Assembly (NCBI GenBank): GCA_011800155.1
Contig: JAALGH010000023.1
Span: 1-64,000, forward strand
Length of the DNA stretch: 64,000 nucleotides
Source: Flammulina velutipes
Lineage: Eukaryota; Basidiomycota; Agaricomycetes; Agaricales; Physalacriaceae
Direction of reading: 5' to 3'
Part shown: positions 45,949-57,086 of the stretch, one piece after another
Layout of the letters: each line of letters begins with the position of its first letter
How positions within the stretch are numbered: position 1 is the first letter of the stretch
Program-made: the position numbers and the translations under genes
Notes under the pieces: model-generated
Database searches by the model: none
What the model saw: the letters and a program-made list of their open reading frames with translations, nothing else
Told to the model about the DNA's origin: nothing

Positions 45949-46590
45949 TCAGCCAAACGATGCACTGTCACGAAAGAATACGACGTACAACGCAATAATA
46001 ACGACAAGGATTCCAGGAAGCAGGACGTTCAAAGCGACGAGGAGGTTGAACAGGAGAAGCGTGATGGTGCCGATCAACGACACGGATACGGAGGACGCGT
46101 CAAGAGTGGCGCTGATGCCCTGTCGACGTGGGATATTAAGCAGACATCGAGGTATAAAGTAGGGAGAGAATGTACCTTGATAGTATCAGCAATAACAGCC
46201 CCAACCTCGTTAAGGTTATCCGTCGAGGCAATAACCCCCTGGGCATCAATACCAACCAGTGATTCTTGAGCAGCCGTAAGGGCGGCGATGAGCTCGTCAA
46301 AGAGGGGATCGACATTATCGGAGTCGGTACGCTTCGCTAGTGTGTCTATAGAAGATTTTATTTAGGTATGAGATATTTTGAAGGATGTAGTTGCTCACCT
46401 GAGGCAAGATGGTGTCAGTCTGGCCTTTGAGCGTCGTCAAGACGCTCATGATAGCGTCGGTGCCGTCGACGCCAGTATCATTCGTTGCGCGAGAGATGGC
46501 GACGTTCTTGGCGATGGGACTCGGAGTGGGCATGGCTTGCACCATCCCGAAGACGGAGAGAGCGACGAGAGCAATGCGTGAGAAGAACAT
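45949..46590 (-). CDS. small secreted or membrane-anchored protein
   Basis: Exons 46590-46399, 46331-46176 and 46119-45949 are each whole codons and give 172 residues. Intron 1 is 67 bp using the acceptor GCGAAG (46332); a nearer TATAG acceptor would break the frame. Intron 2 is 56 bp. The start MFFSRIALVALSVFGMVQAM is a signal peptide, with a likely cut after QAMPTP. The body has alternating hydrophobic positions (DAIMSVLTTLKGQTDTILPQ, DPLFDELIAALTAAQESL, NEVGAVIADTI) resembling small helical surface-binding proteins of basidiomycetes. The end, LIGTITLLLFNLLVALNVLL and PGILVVIIALYVVFF, is strongly hydrophobic and would be a membrane hairpin or anchor. A decayed paralog lies at 58985-59600. 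Confidence 0.6.
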
Positions 46591-47307
46591 GGCGAGAAGA
46601 GTTGAAGAGGTGGTTGAAGAGAATGTGAGAAGTGTTGAATGACTTCCTCCTGTTTTGTTTCGACGCTTTAATGTGTCTACCGCCAGGTCTCCTCGGATAA
46701 GCGTACACTCGTACCAAACAGATGGTAATGACCAGGCCATGGAAGAGTCCGTCAGCATAACACTCGAACAATGTCCATGGCTGGCAACTGGGCTCTCCGA
46801 AGATTTCCTCTTGGCATGCCCCAGCCCAGTGAAGTCGCTTTGGTCGAAGAGGCCAATCTTCGATCAAAAGCACAGGATGACGCGAGGATAGTCGTCCCCA
46901 GGCCGTAGCACTTCGGATCCATGACGAGGACGGTGGCATTAGTGGAAGTCTCTGGGAGACAAGGAGTCAGAGGAGATGATGGTTAGAAGGGAAACAGTTC
47001 GGCTATCGTTCCGCTCGCGAACTTTCTCGTCACCCCGTACAAAGAAGGTAGGATCCAGTCGGGAAACACGGCCAAGCGGGGCAGTCGACGTGTCGTGTCG
47101 TCCCTTTGAGGCAAAAGGTTCGCAAGCCTTTTATTTTTCGTTTATATGCCTCTCCTTCCTGCAGTGTCAGCGTATCCATCATCCGCGCATTCGCCTGTTT
47201 TCTTGTTTGACATTTCGGCCAACCTCGTCTCATCGGCACTGACAATGATAGATAGAACGTTCATCATTGACAGAGATGTACGACATTGGCATGCAAGCCC
47301 TATCGGA
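46591..47307. other. region with no recognised gene
   Basis: Upstream flank of the small secreted protein and downstream flank of the surface protein. Open frames here overlap on opposite strands and have no motifs. Confidence 0.35.
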
Positions 47308-48630
47308 TCATAAACGAGGTTTTGAAAAGTATAGCACCAGGAAAAACAGGAGGAAGGGGTTGACCATGGATAGCGTCAAGGCAGCATCCGTGTTGGCGTC
47401 AGCACCGCCATTCTGTGAGCTCGAAGGAGAGCCGCCGCCCGTTGACGATGGGGAGGGATTACTGCCACTGGTAGACGTTCCCGTCTCCGAAAGATTCCTT
47501 GGTTCGTACTCAGATGGCACCATAAGGACGATATAATCGAAATCTACGCGAGACGGTCAATCCCTGCACCCGTATGAGACGGAAAACTCACCGAAGAAAG
47601 ACTGGTTGACGCCGGCAAGGTTCTCCACTTTGAGGGTATGCGTCGAATCGTCGAGGTTGGATGCAAAGTATTTGATGGTGGGCTGCTGCTGCTCGCACGT
47701 CTGACCAAAGGCACCGCCGCATCCAGAAGCAGCGTTGTAGGTTTGGACAGGTCCATCGTCGAGGTAGACGTTATATTCGCGATGGTCGTTCTTCTTGTCG
47801 CCGAAAAGGTATATAGCAGAGGCTAGGAGTTCGTGAGTGATATCCAAGAGGGCGCTGCAGACTGCGACGCACCTTGGAAGTCGAAAGTAAATGAAGCAAG
47901 ATCAGTGTTGGTGTACGTCGTCCCACCTCCACTAAAGTTGCCAGACTGGTTGTTATCCCAAGTTCCAGAGTAAGTGATAGAGGAGTCCGTTTCTTCTAGC
48001 GTGGTATTTGCGATGGTCGCACTGGAGGAGACATTGCGATGAGCGTAGGAGCTAGATAGGAAGTGATACGCACTCAGCTGGAGCCATTTGGACCGTCAAA
48101 TCCAGATAATCTAAGAGGAATGCGTTCCCGCCTGCATCTCCGCCTAACGCGCCTTTATTGGTGAGGGTGAGGGTGTGTGTCGTATACGCTAGCGTGTCGC
48201 TCTTGTAGAGTAAATGCGGAGTCGTCCCGTTCTCCGCAGCATATGCGGACAGCGTCGTCTTCTCGTCGTCAATGGCTACTTCGAAGGATCCGTAGTCGGG
48301 GCCAGAGAATCCATAGATGTACAGCGCAGGACCTTGGTGGGAGTCAGCGACAGCTCGTTTAGCAACAAGGCAAATGCACCAGTAAAGTTGGGACTGACGG
48401 ACGCATCGACCTGCTCCGTTCTGTAATACGTCCCCGAGCCACCACGGCGTTGTCCCTAAGTCGACGTCGGCGCTCCACGTAACTGGCGTCGTCCAAGGCG
48501 CTTGTTCGGGCACGTATGAAAAGATCCTATCAAAGTTGTCAACAATCGCATTCACGTTGACGGCGGAGGCAACCACGAACTCCACCAGACGCTACCACGA
48601 GCTGCCACCAGGCGCACCAACTCAGACATT
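47308..48630 (-). CDS. GPI-anchor-type surface protein with two beta-sandwich repeats, 5' part disrupted
   Basis: Introns at 48333-48379, 48022-48073, 47823-47872 and 47544-47591 (47-52 bp, GTGNGT-like donors) join cleanly. Domain 1 reads TYYRTEQVDASVSPNFTG, PALYIYGFSGPDYGSFEVAI, YTTHTLTLTNKGALGG. Domain 2 reads DSSITYSGTWDNNQSGNFSG, ASAIYLFGDKKNDHREYNVY, STHTLKVENLAG. Both match the jelly-roll, carbohydrate-binding-like pattern common in mushroom surface proteins ([LI]Y[IL][FY]G followed by the Y.V.[LI]D strand, and HTL.[LV].N). A serine/glycine/proline linker (SGSNPSPSSTGGGSPSSS) and hydrophobic tail NPFLLFFLVLYF suggest a GPI anchor. The N-terminus (MSELVRLVAARGS to FVVASAVNVNAIVDN) needs one frame change near 48585, and DVDLGTTP to GGSGTYYR another near 48455. 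The gene is therefore either recently disrupted or contains sequence errors. Confidence 0.6.
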
Positions 48631-49805
48631 CTCCCAGCGGCTACAACGACAAAAGCTGGCACCACTAGAACGGGAGACACCGTCAAAATCTTGTATTCCT
48701 TCGCGCGGACATCGACTTGGACGACGAGCAACGGGAATGGCGTAGCATACTGGGTCCGTCTACCGTTTCGACCCTTCGAACTTCCTTGCGCATACTGTCC
48801 TTCGTCCTCCTTCTCTTGAGCATCTTGATGATAGTCGTGGAAAGAGAGGGAGAGAGCCAAACAAGGGCCAACAGCGCGTCCCCGCTCGCAGAGAAAGTCC
48901 ACTCCGAGCACGCGCGCGGCTGCGTCCGGTCAGGGCGGTCATCAGCTAACCGACATTTGGTTATTTGCCTGCCGGTGGTTTGAACTCGTACTCGTCGATC
49001 CTCTTCAAAGAAAACCCTCTGGCCTACCTACGCTGAACGTGAACTCTTGACAAGCTAAATACTTTGTCAACCCCTAATAAACGGCGACCTTGTTGAACGC
49101 TATGGGTCCATATGTAATTATTTACTTCCGCGGGACTTTTTCGTGATGATCGGGGGTAAGCCACCTTTCGCCATTCACATATCCTATAGATGCACTCGTC
49201 AGATACTCAGTATGGGCACCAGGCGCCGAGACTTTCGAGCAGATTCAATGGCCAATGTCAATCCAAGACCGGATGTAGTGATGGCGTCTACTTGAAACCT
49301 GAACATGAACCTCCTCCCATCGCGTCTTTCATACTAAACATGGAAGGTGTCCCATACAATACCTCCTGATGATTGCAGGGGGTACCATCCCGGCATGAGT
49401 GATTACGAGCTATAAAATAAACAACTCCCTATTTCACGTGTCGTGCCTCGGCGATACCATATCGGGCACAGTAGTGAACACGACTTGAACATCGCGCTCA
49501 TCGCTCTAAACAGCTTGAGATTCCTCAATTTTATTCACCTAGGTGAGCTTATGCTTCTACATATTGTTACCTTCCTCCTTTTTTTCTTTTTTTTTCTTTT
49601 CTTTTTATTCTCGGCCTGACCGACCCGCAAGCGCCAGTAGCGAGCCCAGAATCAGGTCAGACTCAGAAGACACGCCACCACGGCGATCATTTTTTCGTAA
49701 GACGTGGGAGATCAATCAGACTTATGTACGTTATAGGTTGTCGTACCGTTGCTCTCCTTTCTCCTCATGTCAAAACTCCCCATCTCACCGTCATTACTTT
49801 CCCCC
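48631..49805. other. intergenic, divergent promoters
   Basis: No gene recognised. It lies between the starts of the minus-strand surface protein and the plus-strand monooxygenase, so promoters of both should be here. A long T/C-rich tract (49567-49608) is typical of a fungal core promoter for the rightward gene. Confidence 0.4.
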
Positions 49806-51821
49806 ATGTCCAAACCCAAGACTTTGTGTTCTCTCCATTTCGTCGTTATCGGAGACAGCGTCGCGGGGATCGGATGTGCTTTTACGCTCACACGTGCAGG
49901 TCACAAAGTGACTGTGTTGGAAAAGCTTGGCAAGGTGCGGGTCTATCCGCTTCACTCTGTGATTGTGGTTGACAGAATATGTCTAGGATGTCAAAAATAA
50001 CCAGCCATTGAATGGAGGCATCCGCCTACCTCCCAATGTTTCCAGGCTGATTCACTCTTATCCCGAAACGTCTGCTGTCTTCAAGAAGGGAACCAAACTC
50101 GACGGGTACGCGCCTTCCCTTTGTCATCGTCGTAATTGTTGCTGACCGCATGCAGACTTGAATTCCGTGGCGGTACGCGATGTTCATGATTCTCACTAGT
50201 GGGCCTAATCCTTTTATACCCAGGCGACAACGAGGTAATGGGCCAGATGCTATTCTCTCAAGAAATGATGACCGATCTCGGCTCGGACTACTACCTGATC
50301 TCTGTGAGCGCGCGTCTGAATCTAAATTGTCGTGTTCTCGCTAACGAGCCAATCTAGCACCTTAACTATACCTCTTTCGCGCGCGAGAGTGCCGTGGCAC
50401 TCGGCGCAGAATTCAGATACGATTTCACTGTCGCGTCTATCGAGACGTCGGAGGATGGACCAGCAGTTGTGATAGGCGAGAATGGAGAGCGAATCGAAGC
50501 AGACGTAGTGCGTCACTCGTTTTCCTGTCTATTGCATTGCTCATTGAAGTAGATTGTTGGTGCCGACGGGCGCAACAGTGTCGTCCGAAAATACATCATG
50601 GAGCAGCAGCAAACATCGGAGGAGGAGGAGGACGACGAGGACGAGGACGAGGACTCAAGCTCAATGAAACCTATGGGAATGTTCAACGCCCTTGTCGGGT
50701 ACGTCGTCGCTGCCATTTCCATCTTGAATCCATTAACATATTCCAGGGGCTCGATTTCAGTGCCTATCGAGGATATGCGGCCATATCCCGAGCTTCATGA
50801 GCTCATTAACTCCAGGCAGGTATGTCGACTAATTCTATAACTCAATGCGTTCCACTTATCGCTATCACAGTACATTGTTTGGATGGGCGACGGCTACTGT
50901 GTGACGGGAGGCGTGGTACGTGAAAAATATCCTTCCATCTCGCATACCTCATACATGCTTCTCAGCATGGCGACATCTTCACGCTAGGAGTCAATCACAC
51001 GCGTCCAACCAATCCCAACGACTGGGATTTGGGCTGGACGGAGCACGTTCCCAGTGAATTCCTGAACACCCTAATGCCCGACGCGCATAGCTCGTGCGTC
51101 TCCCCTTTGAAGCCTTTCCCAAATCCGTGCTCATGATTTGTTCAGCATAAAACTTATGATCTCTCTTGCGAAGACTGGTCATCCGACAGTCCAATACATC
51201 CATCCCTTCGAGAGCTACGTCGATCAGCATTCGAAGGCGTTGATTGTCGGAGACGCAGCACATTGTGCCCCGGTATGGACTAGTCCTTACTTGTTAAACC
51301 CCATCTGACGTTCTCCATAGATCCACGGAACCCATAACGCGTAAGTCAACTTGTATGATTGATTGATTCCTAACCTATCATGTCCTTAGATCCCTCGCAG
51401 TTTGTCTTTTCCCGTCGTTGCATGACTATCTGACCCATATCGCCCTCTTTAGATCGAGGACACCTTTACGCTTGGAACACTCTTTTCATACATCAACGAC
51501 AAATCACAGATCGCGCATTTCCTTCGAGGCTACAACGAAATTCGCATCCCGCGCTCCAAGCTTGTAGCCAACAGGGAGCTCATAGGTCTATCGGCTTCGT
51601 CGCTCCCGCCTGGACCACATCGTGATCTCCGAAACGAGGGCATGCGCCGCTCGCTGGTTCTGGCAAGCGACCCGAACTCTCATGCTGACGAACTGGCGGA
51701 ATCGTGGATGTCGTGGATCATGTTGGCTAACTACGATGCCCAGGAGAGTGTGGATGAGTGGTGGTTGAGTTGGGGACGCCACCATGATATCATGATTCAG
51801 AAGAAGGCTGATGCCGCATAG
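49806..51821 (+). CDS. FAD-dependent monooxygenase, salicylate-hydroxylase-like
   Basis: Thirteen exons join without a frame break: 49806-49934, 50005-50105, 50156-50172, 50224-50303, 50358-50507, 50553-50698, 50747-50819, 50871-50915, 50966-51093, 51146-51272, 51321-51340, 51390-51399 and 51453-51821. This gives 464 residues. FVVIGDSVAGIGCAFTLTRA is the FAD-binding Rossmann fold (GxSxAG), GIRLPPNVSRLI follows, DVIVGADGRNSVVRKYI holds the DG motif and ALIVGDAAHCAPIHGTHNAS the GD motif that contacts the FAD ribityl chain. An acidic run (EEEEDDEDEDED) is inserted after the DG motif. The class uses NAD(P)H and O2 to hydroxylate aromatic substrates; the substrate here is unknown. An in-frame upstream ATG (49767) exists, but the chosen start fits family length better. 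Exons of 17, 20 and 10 nt are noteworthy. No lesion was found. Confidence 0.85.
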
Positions 51822-52470
51822 AGGAAGGTGTGATTCTTTGGCTTGCCAGTAGCTAGCCTTTGTTTTCGTCGGGACCGTATACATCATTTACCATCTACTT
51901 AACATGTTTACTTACTTGAGGGAATTGTTTGATACATTGTTTAGCGTCATTTATGTTAATCAGTTTTGGTCTAACAGCGAGTGTGTATCTTCGTAAGTAG
52001 AAACGATCTACGTAAAATGGAACGCAACATCCCTGTAATTCGGACCTGTCCGATGCAAAGTGACGAGATGTCGTCATGGATACACTCAATCAGACGGGTG
52101 TGCGTGTGCATTGCTCGGGAATTGCTGTGATGTCCGTGGGTGTACGCAGGACCCCCGACAACCCAGCGGAACGGTAGTTCCGCTGGCCGGAAAAAATGGG
52201 CATTTTGGGGGACCAGCTATGGCCCGAAACCGGAAAAAAATGGGTACTTTGAGTAAAAATGTGTGCGTAAAATGACCGGAAAAAAGGCCATCCTTGGGAG
52301 TAGGTCTGTAGGGTGACCGGAAATTTTTGGGGGGTCCAGCGATGATATCCTGGAACGTCAGCGGCAGGTCGAAATTCAGTCCAAGTACCCGTCAAAAATT
52401 TGCTGGGCTCAATTCAGATGAGGGAGCAGCACGGCGCTGTGAGGATCCCGGTCGGAAAGTTCGAGCGCCG
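51822..52470. other. intergenic with hairpin and CCGG repeats
   Basis: No gene. Holds the 3' flank of the monooxygenase and the repeat structure at 52163-52335. Confidence 0.45.
52163..52335. repeat. hairpin followed by four spaced CCGGAAA motifs
   Basis: A perfect 10 bp hairpin, CCAGCGGAAC/GTTCCGCTGG around GGTA (52163-52186), is followed by CCGGAAA at 52187, 52230, 52276 and 52317, spaced 43, 46 and 41 bp. The first two are followed by AAATGGG. It could be the remnant of a mobile element end. The pattern is imperfect, and no coding frame explains it. Confidence 0.5.
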
Positions 52471-53794
52471 CTAACACTTCGTCGTTGGCGATAGAGAAAT
52501 TGATATACTCGCCTCGACAGAAATGCACTCCCCCAGAAATGCGAGAAGGGGTTCTACACTGCCGGGAGGGAGATGAACGCCATGGAGGCTAAGGTTCTGG
52601 ATACGGTGAACGGCACCATGAAAACTGGGATAGACAAAGGGCCTGAGATTGTGAAAGTTCAGCCGAAGGGTGTTCAACGACGGAAGGACGAGGAGGTCGG
52701 ATAGCTGTGAATGCGAATGACTCGCCTCGTCATACCGCATATCCAGGGTGTGCAAGGAGGGAAGAGAAATGGGGGCAGAAAACTTGGCCGCTGCGATGAC
52801 AGGCGAGGAAAACGGTGGTAGAAAAGGCTTCCCTGGCGTGACATACTGTGGAAGATGCCGAAACGATATGTTGTCGCAAAGGAAATATTTGAGCCTTTCC
52901 CAAGATACTTCCATCACGCCTATTTCGAGTTCAAAAAGGGCAAGTCGAGTGAGACTCAGCCCAAACCAAGAAACCTGAATCGTGGATGGACCGCCGCGAA
53001 ATGTTGCATTTAAGTCCGTTAACCGCTCGAAGCTGCTACCTGAGAATGACATCAATAGAGTTTGGCGTAGCTCAGTGAATCCCGCTGTCCTCCATCGATT
53101 CGTTGTTGGCAATAGAACCTGGAAACCTCGCTCAATGAGCTCGTGGTCTGAGATACTACCACCAATTTTAGGATGTATAATGATGCCAGAAACGCACTTC
53201 GCGGAACGACGAATAAACAACGCCAGCGAAGAAGCCAATCATTCCCGCTGTTCAGCACCTGCAGCGACGGTGGATATTGCCAGTCGACCATGAACGAGGG
53301 GATGAAAGGACCAGAGCGCGCCAACGGCGAGAGACATGGGAGAGCGTCCTCGGCGCATCATCTGAGCACATTGACATCGCGTCCCGACGGTACATAGCCA
53401 TAACAGTGTACCAGTCGAAGATGGTGAGGAGGATGTCATCTGGGATGGAGCGGATGGGATGAAGGACCCCGCGGTGCCGCAGGATAGACGATTCGACGGT
53501 CATTTTCGCGTTCTGCACGCGCTTCAGCGACGCTTTGGTCACCAAGATCCAATCATCGAGCTTGGCACTGAGGGCCTGAGCACTCCCGAGGCTCGATACT
53601 ATGGCGGAAAGAGCTGCACTTTCGAGAGGATAGTTCGTTGAAAGTAGCATCTCCGCGTGTGAGTCAACTGCATTCGGCATATTGACGTTGTTGAACGCAC
53701 AGAGGGCGCATTCTGAATGCTGGCTGGAGGTGTCTTTAGCAGCTGTTAGATGAGACCTATATGACACATACCCAGGGGAATGAGTGTCTGACAT
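52471..53794 (-). pseudogene. F-box/LRR protein 1, lightly damaged
   Basis: From the ATG at 53794, the frame reads SQHSECALCAFNNVNMPNAV, then SAKLDDWILVTKASLKRVQN, then the F-box LHPIRSIPDDILLTIFDWYT and APRTLSHVSRRWRALVLSSP (about 53300-53470). Immediately after SPRSWSTG the frame shifts by one. A TGA interrupts before LASSLALFIRRSAKCVSGII, which continues to 52471 through leucine-rich text such as GFQVLLPTTNRW, SWFGLSLTRLALFELEIGVM, LPSLHTLDMRYDEA and VLPSLNTLRLNFHNL. The F-box would link an SCF ubiquitin ligase to substrates bound by the LRR part. The close paralog at 55545-56745 aligns along the whole length. A short intron-like segment lies after MSDTHSPG. The damage is limited to one site, so recent loss or a sequence error is possible. 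Confidence 0.65.
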
Positions 53795-53829
53795 CCAGTA
53801 AACGTTATCGTCACATTTTTGCATGTCGT

Positions 53830-54842
53830 ACATTCGACATCGAAAGAGGACTACGTCCGTGATCTGACTCGGGAACACCTTCATCAAGCACACCTGGATG
53901 CCCCAAATCGTCGGATTTGTGAAATGCAATTCCGGCGTCGAGGCCCAAAGTGTGAGTGAACAGCCTTGCCGGGTCAGGAGGATGAACGATGCGTGTCAAT
54001 CGCCTTCCGCGGTCTGTACAAGTTGATATTGCCCACCGAGGACGAGGATACGCCTTTTGGCCCGCTGACGTGTTGACTTGACCATGGTTCGACGAGGGGT
54101 GGCAGAATGCCAAGGGGGCCTCATCGTGTTGTTCGTCGACGTGATAACCTAGGGAAAATAAGTATTGAAAGGATACATGAACAGATGCAAACATACCTCT
54201 GATCCAACGATGCCATGCCGGACAGCTAGTCTCAGTGGTACACCACGGATCGGCACAGAACAACAGTAGCGAACATACCTCCTCGGAGGGATCGAACCTC
54301 CCCAGGTGTCAAACTGGGCTCCGAACAGCGAGGAGGGGAAATAGGCGAGTGTTGTTCAGAAGGGAAGAGGTCGTCGACTGCAGGAAAAATGAGCGATGCC
54401 AGGAAGGTGATAGATAGACATACCTTGAGTCGCGCGGAAAAAGCATGCAATATTGGCTGCATCGGAGATGGTAGTAGCTGTAAGGTGCATGAGTCACGCA
54501 ACGAGGGAAATAAGGACGACGCACCATAAGACTGCGGACTGCCTCTAGCGTATGCTTCCGTATGTTGGGCGCCGAGTCATTACGACACGCCTGCCTGCCA
54601 AATTCTCCGTTTGCCAGAGGGAAATGAACCACGGAGGTCATATGAATCCCGGGGCGTAGCATGCGTAGTAGAGCTGCATCGGTGGTAGGATTGTCTGAGC
54701 AGAGCATCAGTGGTGACAAGGCCTGGTAGACGCGAGACATATTTCACGAAAGAGATGGTATACGACGCACATCGCCGAGAAACACAGAACATACAAAGTC
54801 AACATCGTATATTGGTGGCTCGGGAGGCAGAATGTGCACCAT
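53830..54842 (-). CDS. hypothetical multi-exon protein
   Basis: An ATG at 54842 opens MVHILPPEPPIYDVDFVCSV. The intron GTGCGT...CTACCAG joins to ALSPLMLCSDNPTTDAALLR, MLRPGIHMTSVVHFPLANGE and APNIRKHTLEAVRSLM. A second intron (GTGCGT...TTACAG) leads to LLPSPMQPILHAFSARLK, and a third GTATGT donor follows. Three canonical 46-50 bp introns in phase argue for a real gene. After the third intron the in-phase frame ends soon (RSPV stop), while another frame reads DDLFPSEQHSPISPPR and runs to a further GTATGT donor. The last exons, down to LHFTNPTIWGIQVCLMKVFP near 53900, look leucine-rich but cannot be joined with certainty. No family recognised. The tRNA-like fold at 54278-54336 lies in the doubtful part. 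Confidence 0.35.
54278..54336 (-). ncRNA. tRNA-like fold, copy 2
   Basis: On the minus strand: 5' arm CCTCCTC and 3' arm GAGGAGG pair perfectly (7 bp). Between them lie GCT/AGC around GTTCGG, then CCAG/CTGG around TTTGACAC, then the T-arm GGAGG/CCTCC around TTCGATC, a canonical T-loop. Compared with copy 1 (8535-8592), the middle stem has different bases but stays paired, and the T-loop differs by one C/T. There is no variable loop and no A box. If it were a tRNA, GAC in the middle loop would be a valine anticodon. Confidence 0.4.
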
Positions 54843-55544
54843 AGGGCCCTTCTACCAGTATATCCATTCGCCGAGGCTTGAATTAGTTCATTGCGACCCC
54901 GCAGATTCGAGGCCGAAGATATGGCTTAACCGGATGGGTTGTGCTTCGTGTCGCGTAGGAGTGCTGTAGACGAGTCCCCAAGAGCGAATGAATGCTTATT
55001 TTTGAGCTTTCGTCGTCGGAAACGGTTGGTCGACGCAGCAAAAGAACAGGGAAGATGGTGGTAGGAAAGAGGAAGACGGGATCGGCTTAGCCAATCATGG
55101 GCAAACACGTCAGCGAACTAAATAGGCAATGAACGTTTGAACGTTCACATGCTCAAACAGAGAGGGCAAATAAAGTCCTATGGGATGGCCCACGGGTAAA
55201 AGCGCCTGTAAAGTCCAGGAAAACAAAATCAATTCCAGTAATACTATCCAACGGAAACTCGTTACCTTAACCTTGCCCGGCCAAGATGCTCTCCTTTACC
55301 ACTGGCCATTTTTCTGGCAGCTCCGGTGTCAAGGTTGCTTGGCTCTTCCAGCTCACTTCACATAGTCCTTCCGCCCCAAGATACTGCACAACTTTCAGCT
55401 GCGTAAGCGCGCGTAGCAACCAACTTCCTCTCTCGGTCTCGACGCGATACGACTTGAGAGGTTCTCCACCAGCTTAACGCCAACGCCCAACGTCGGGAGA
55501 TTCGGCAGCAGCATATCGCGATCCCAATCCTCGTTTATCTCCAG
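54843..55544. other. region with no recognised gene
   Basis: Upstream flank of the hypothetical multi-exon gene. Short open frames only (60-63 codons). Confidence 0.35.
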
Positions 55545-56745
55545 AACGGATAGCACTGACCATTGTCGGCTATTACTGCGTCAATGTATAATGTCGTGAC
55601 AAAGCTGCATTCCGCGAGAAGGCCTTCCGGGCTATCAGAACACGATCTCATAGTCCTCAGGCTGAGGTTTTTGACTTCATGAACAGCGCCACGGAAAGTG
55701 GGATAGGTAGACCGGAAAAAGTGGGATAGGTAGACCGGAATGTGTTGAAATTCAACCGAAGCGTGCGTAACGACGGAAGAATGAAGAGATTCAATAATTT
55801 GATTGAATGGTAAAACTCGTCGTAATACATAACTAGTGTGTGCAAAGCGTGGAGAGTAATTGGGGTAGAAATACGCGACGATCCAAATATTTGCATCACT
55901 AATTCCAAAGTGTCAGGGTGTATTTGAGTCAGTGTGAGCTTCTAGCGCGGTGCATTCTGGAATATACTTTAATGCTGCCTCGTCGAAAGAGTAAGATTTT
56001 ACCTTGTCCCATAGCAATTACACCTACTCGTCCACGTTCTCTCAGCGAAAGCTGTATAATATTCGGTGTGCACCAGAGAATAGGCGACGATTCGTTCCGA
56101 CGAAAAGTTATATCCAGCTCCGTCAAAGTAATCGAAGCTCCTTCCCGAGAAATATGTGAGTACTTATAGCCTTAGGGACGTCTGAAAAGCCAACTGTCGT
56201 CCATCGGTTTGTCGTTGACAACATCACTCGGAACTATCGCCCAATGAGTTCGTCGTCTGCAAGATCACTGTCGCCTCCTGGATCTTTCATTAACCAAGTA
56301 ACGCAGATGAATAAATCGCAGTTAACAGTGCGACGAATAAACAAATCTAAGCCAGGATGCCAGACGTTCCCGATGTTTCCTCCCTTCCTCGAAGGGCATG
56401 GGCGCGGATATTGATTGTTATCCACAAACGACTTGGAGGAGATCGACAGGAATGGAATAGATGGGCTGAAGGACGCCTCCGTACAACCGAATGGACGAAC
56501 GCCAGTGATAATTTCATAACGAGGATCCGATCGGCGAGTCTAGCGCTGAGTGACTGAGCGCTTTCCAGGACCGCTGATGTGGTAGGAAGATCCGCGTTTT
56601 CTGGAGAATTGTTGTTGTTCGTGGAAAGGAGGGTTTCCAGCTATTCGTCGAGAGCAGTCGGCATTTCGAAATTGTTTAACGCACGTAGGGCACAGAGTAT
56701 GGCTGAAGACGTCTTCAAGAACTGGTGAATTTCAGAGATATACTG
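55545..56745 (-). pseudogene. F-box/LRR protein 2, decayed paralog of the 52.5-53.8 kb gene
   Basis: The minus strand reads SSAILCALRALNNFEMPTAL (about 56690), a stop, LETLLSTNNNN, SARLADRILVMKLSLAFVHS (about 56510), ELDITFRRNES (about 56120), then LHALHTLVMYYDEFYHSI, ILPSLRTLRLNFNTFRSTYP (about 55770) and, one frame over, GAVHEVKNLSLR (about 55660). Each segment has a direct counterpart in F-box protein 1 in the same order. The F-box core itself (expected near 56400) is scrambled. Many frame changes and stops are present. A 22-23 bp direct duplication, GTGGGATAGGTAGACCGGAA with its spacer (about 55695-55740), adds another lesion. Confidence 0.65.
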
Positions 56746-57086
56746 TTGTATTTTAGATAACATTCCCCAACCTCAATCAAAGATCCATGCCATCACCTTC
56801 GACATGTTGAACACCTACGTTTATATCGTGCATTGTTGTCGACCACCTCGGGCTCAAAGCTGCCAGCAGTAAGTCGTCAGAAGTGGCTTATGTGTATGTA
56901 TGTGTACGCTCACTGATAGACCATGCACTATTCCTTGGTAAATGAGAACGACTGGGGGTTATGCAGCGGGACCTCTCCGTCGAGCCCGATGCTGAGGCGT
57001 TGAAATCAGATCAAAGACCAGAATACAAACGCGCCAAGGAGTGATTCAACGTACCATGAGCAAAATCATGAGATGCATCGTGGGTT
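56746..57086. other. short region with no gene seen
   Basis: Lies between the F-box 2 remnant and the family A gene. No motif or convincing frame. Confidence 0.3.

Noticed and set aside
49767..49805. Upstream ATG of the monooxygenase
   Set aside because: It would add 13 residues (starting MSKLPISPS) before the family's usual start close to the FAD fold; the ATG at 49806 was preferred, though both are possible.
52187..52335. Regularly spaced motifs as a CRISPR array
   Set aside because: The repeats are only 7-14 bp and imperfect, the spacers resemble each other, and the window is eukaryotic.
54278..54336. Standard tRNA-Val gene
   Set aside because: Although the T-arm and outer stem are good, the variable loop, bases 8-9, a full D-arm and the A box are missing, and the middle loop has eight bases.
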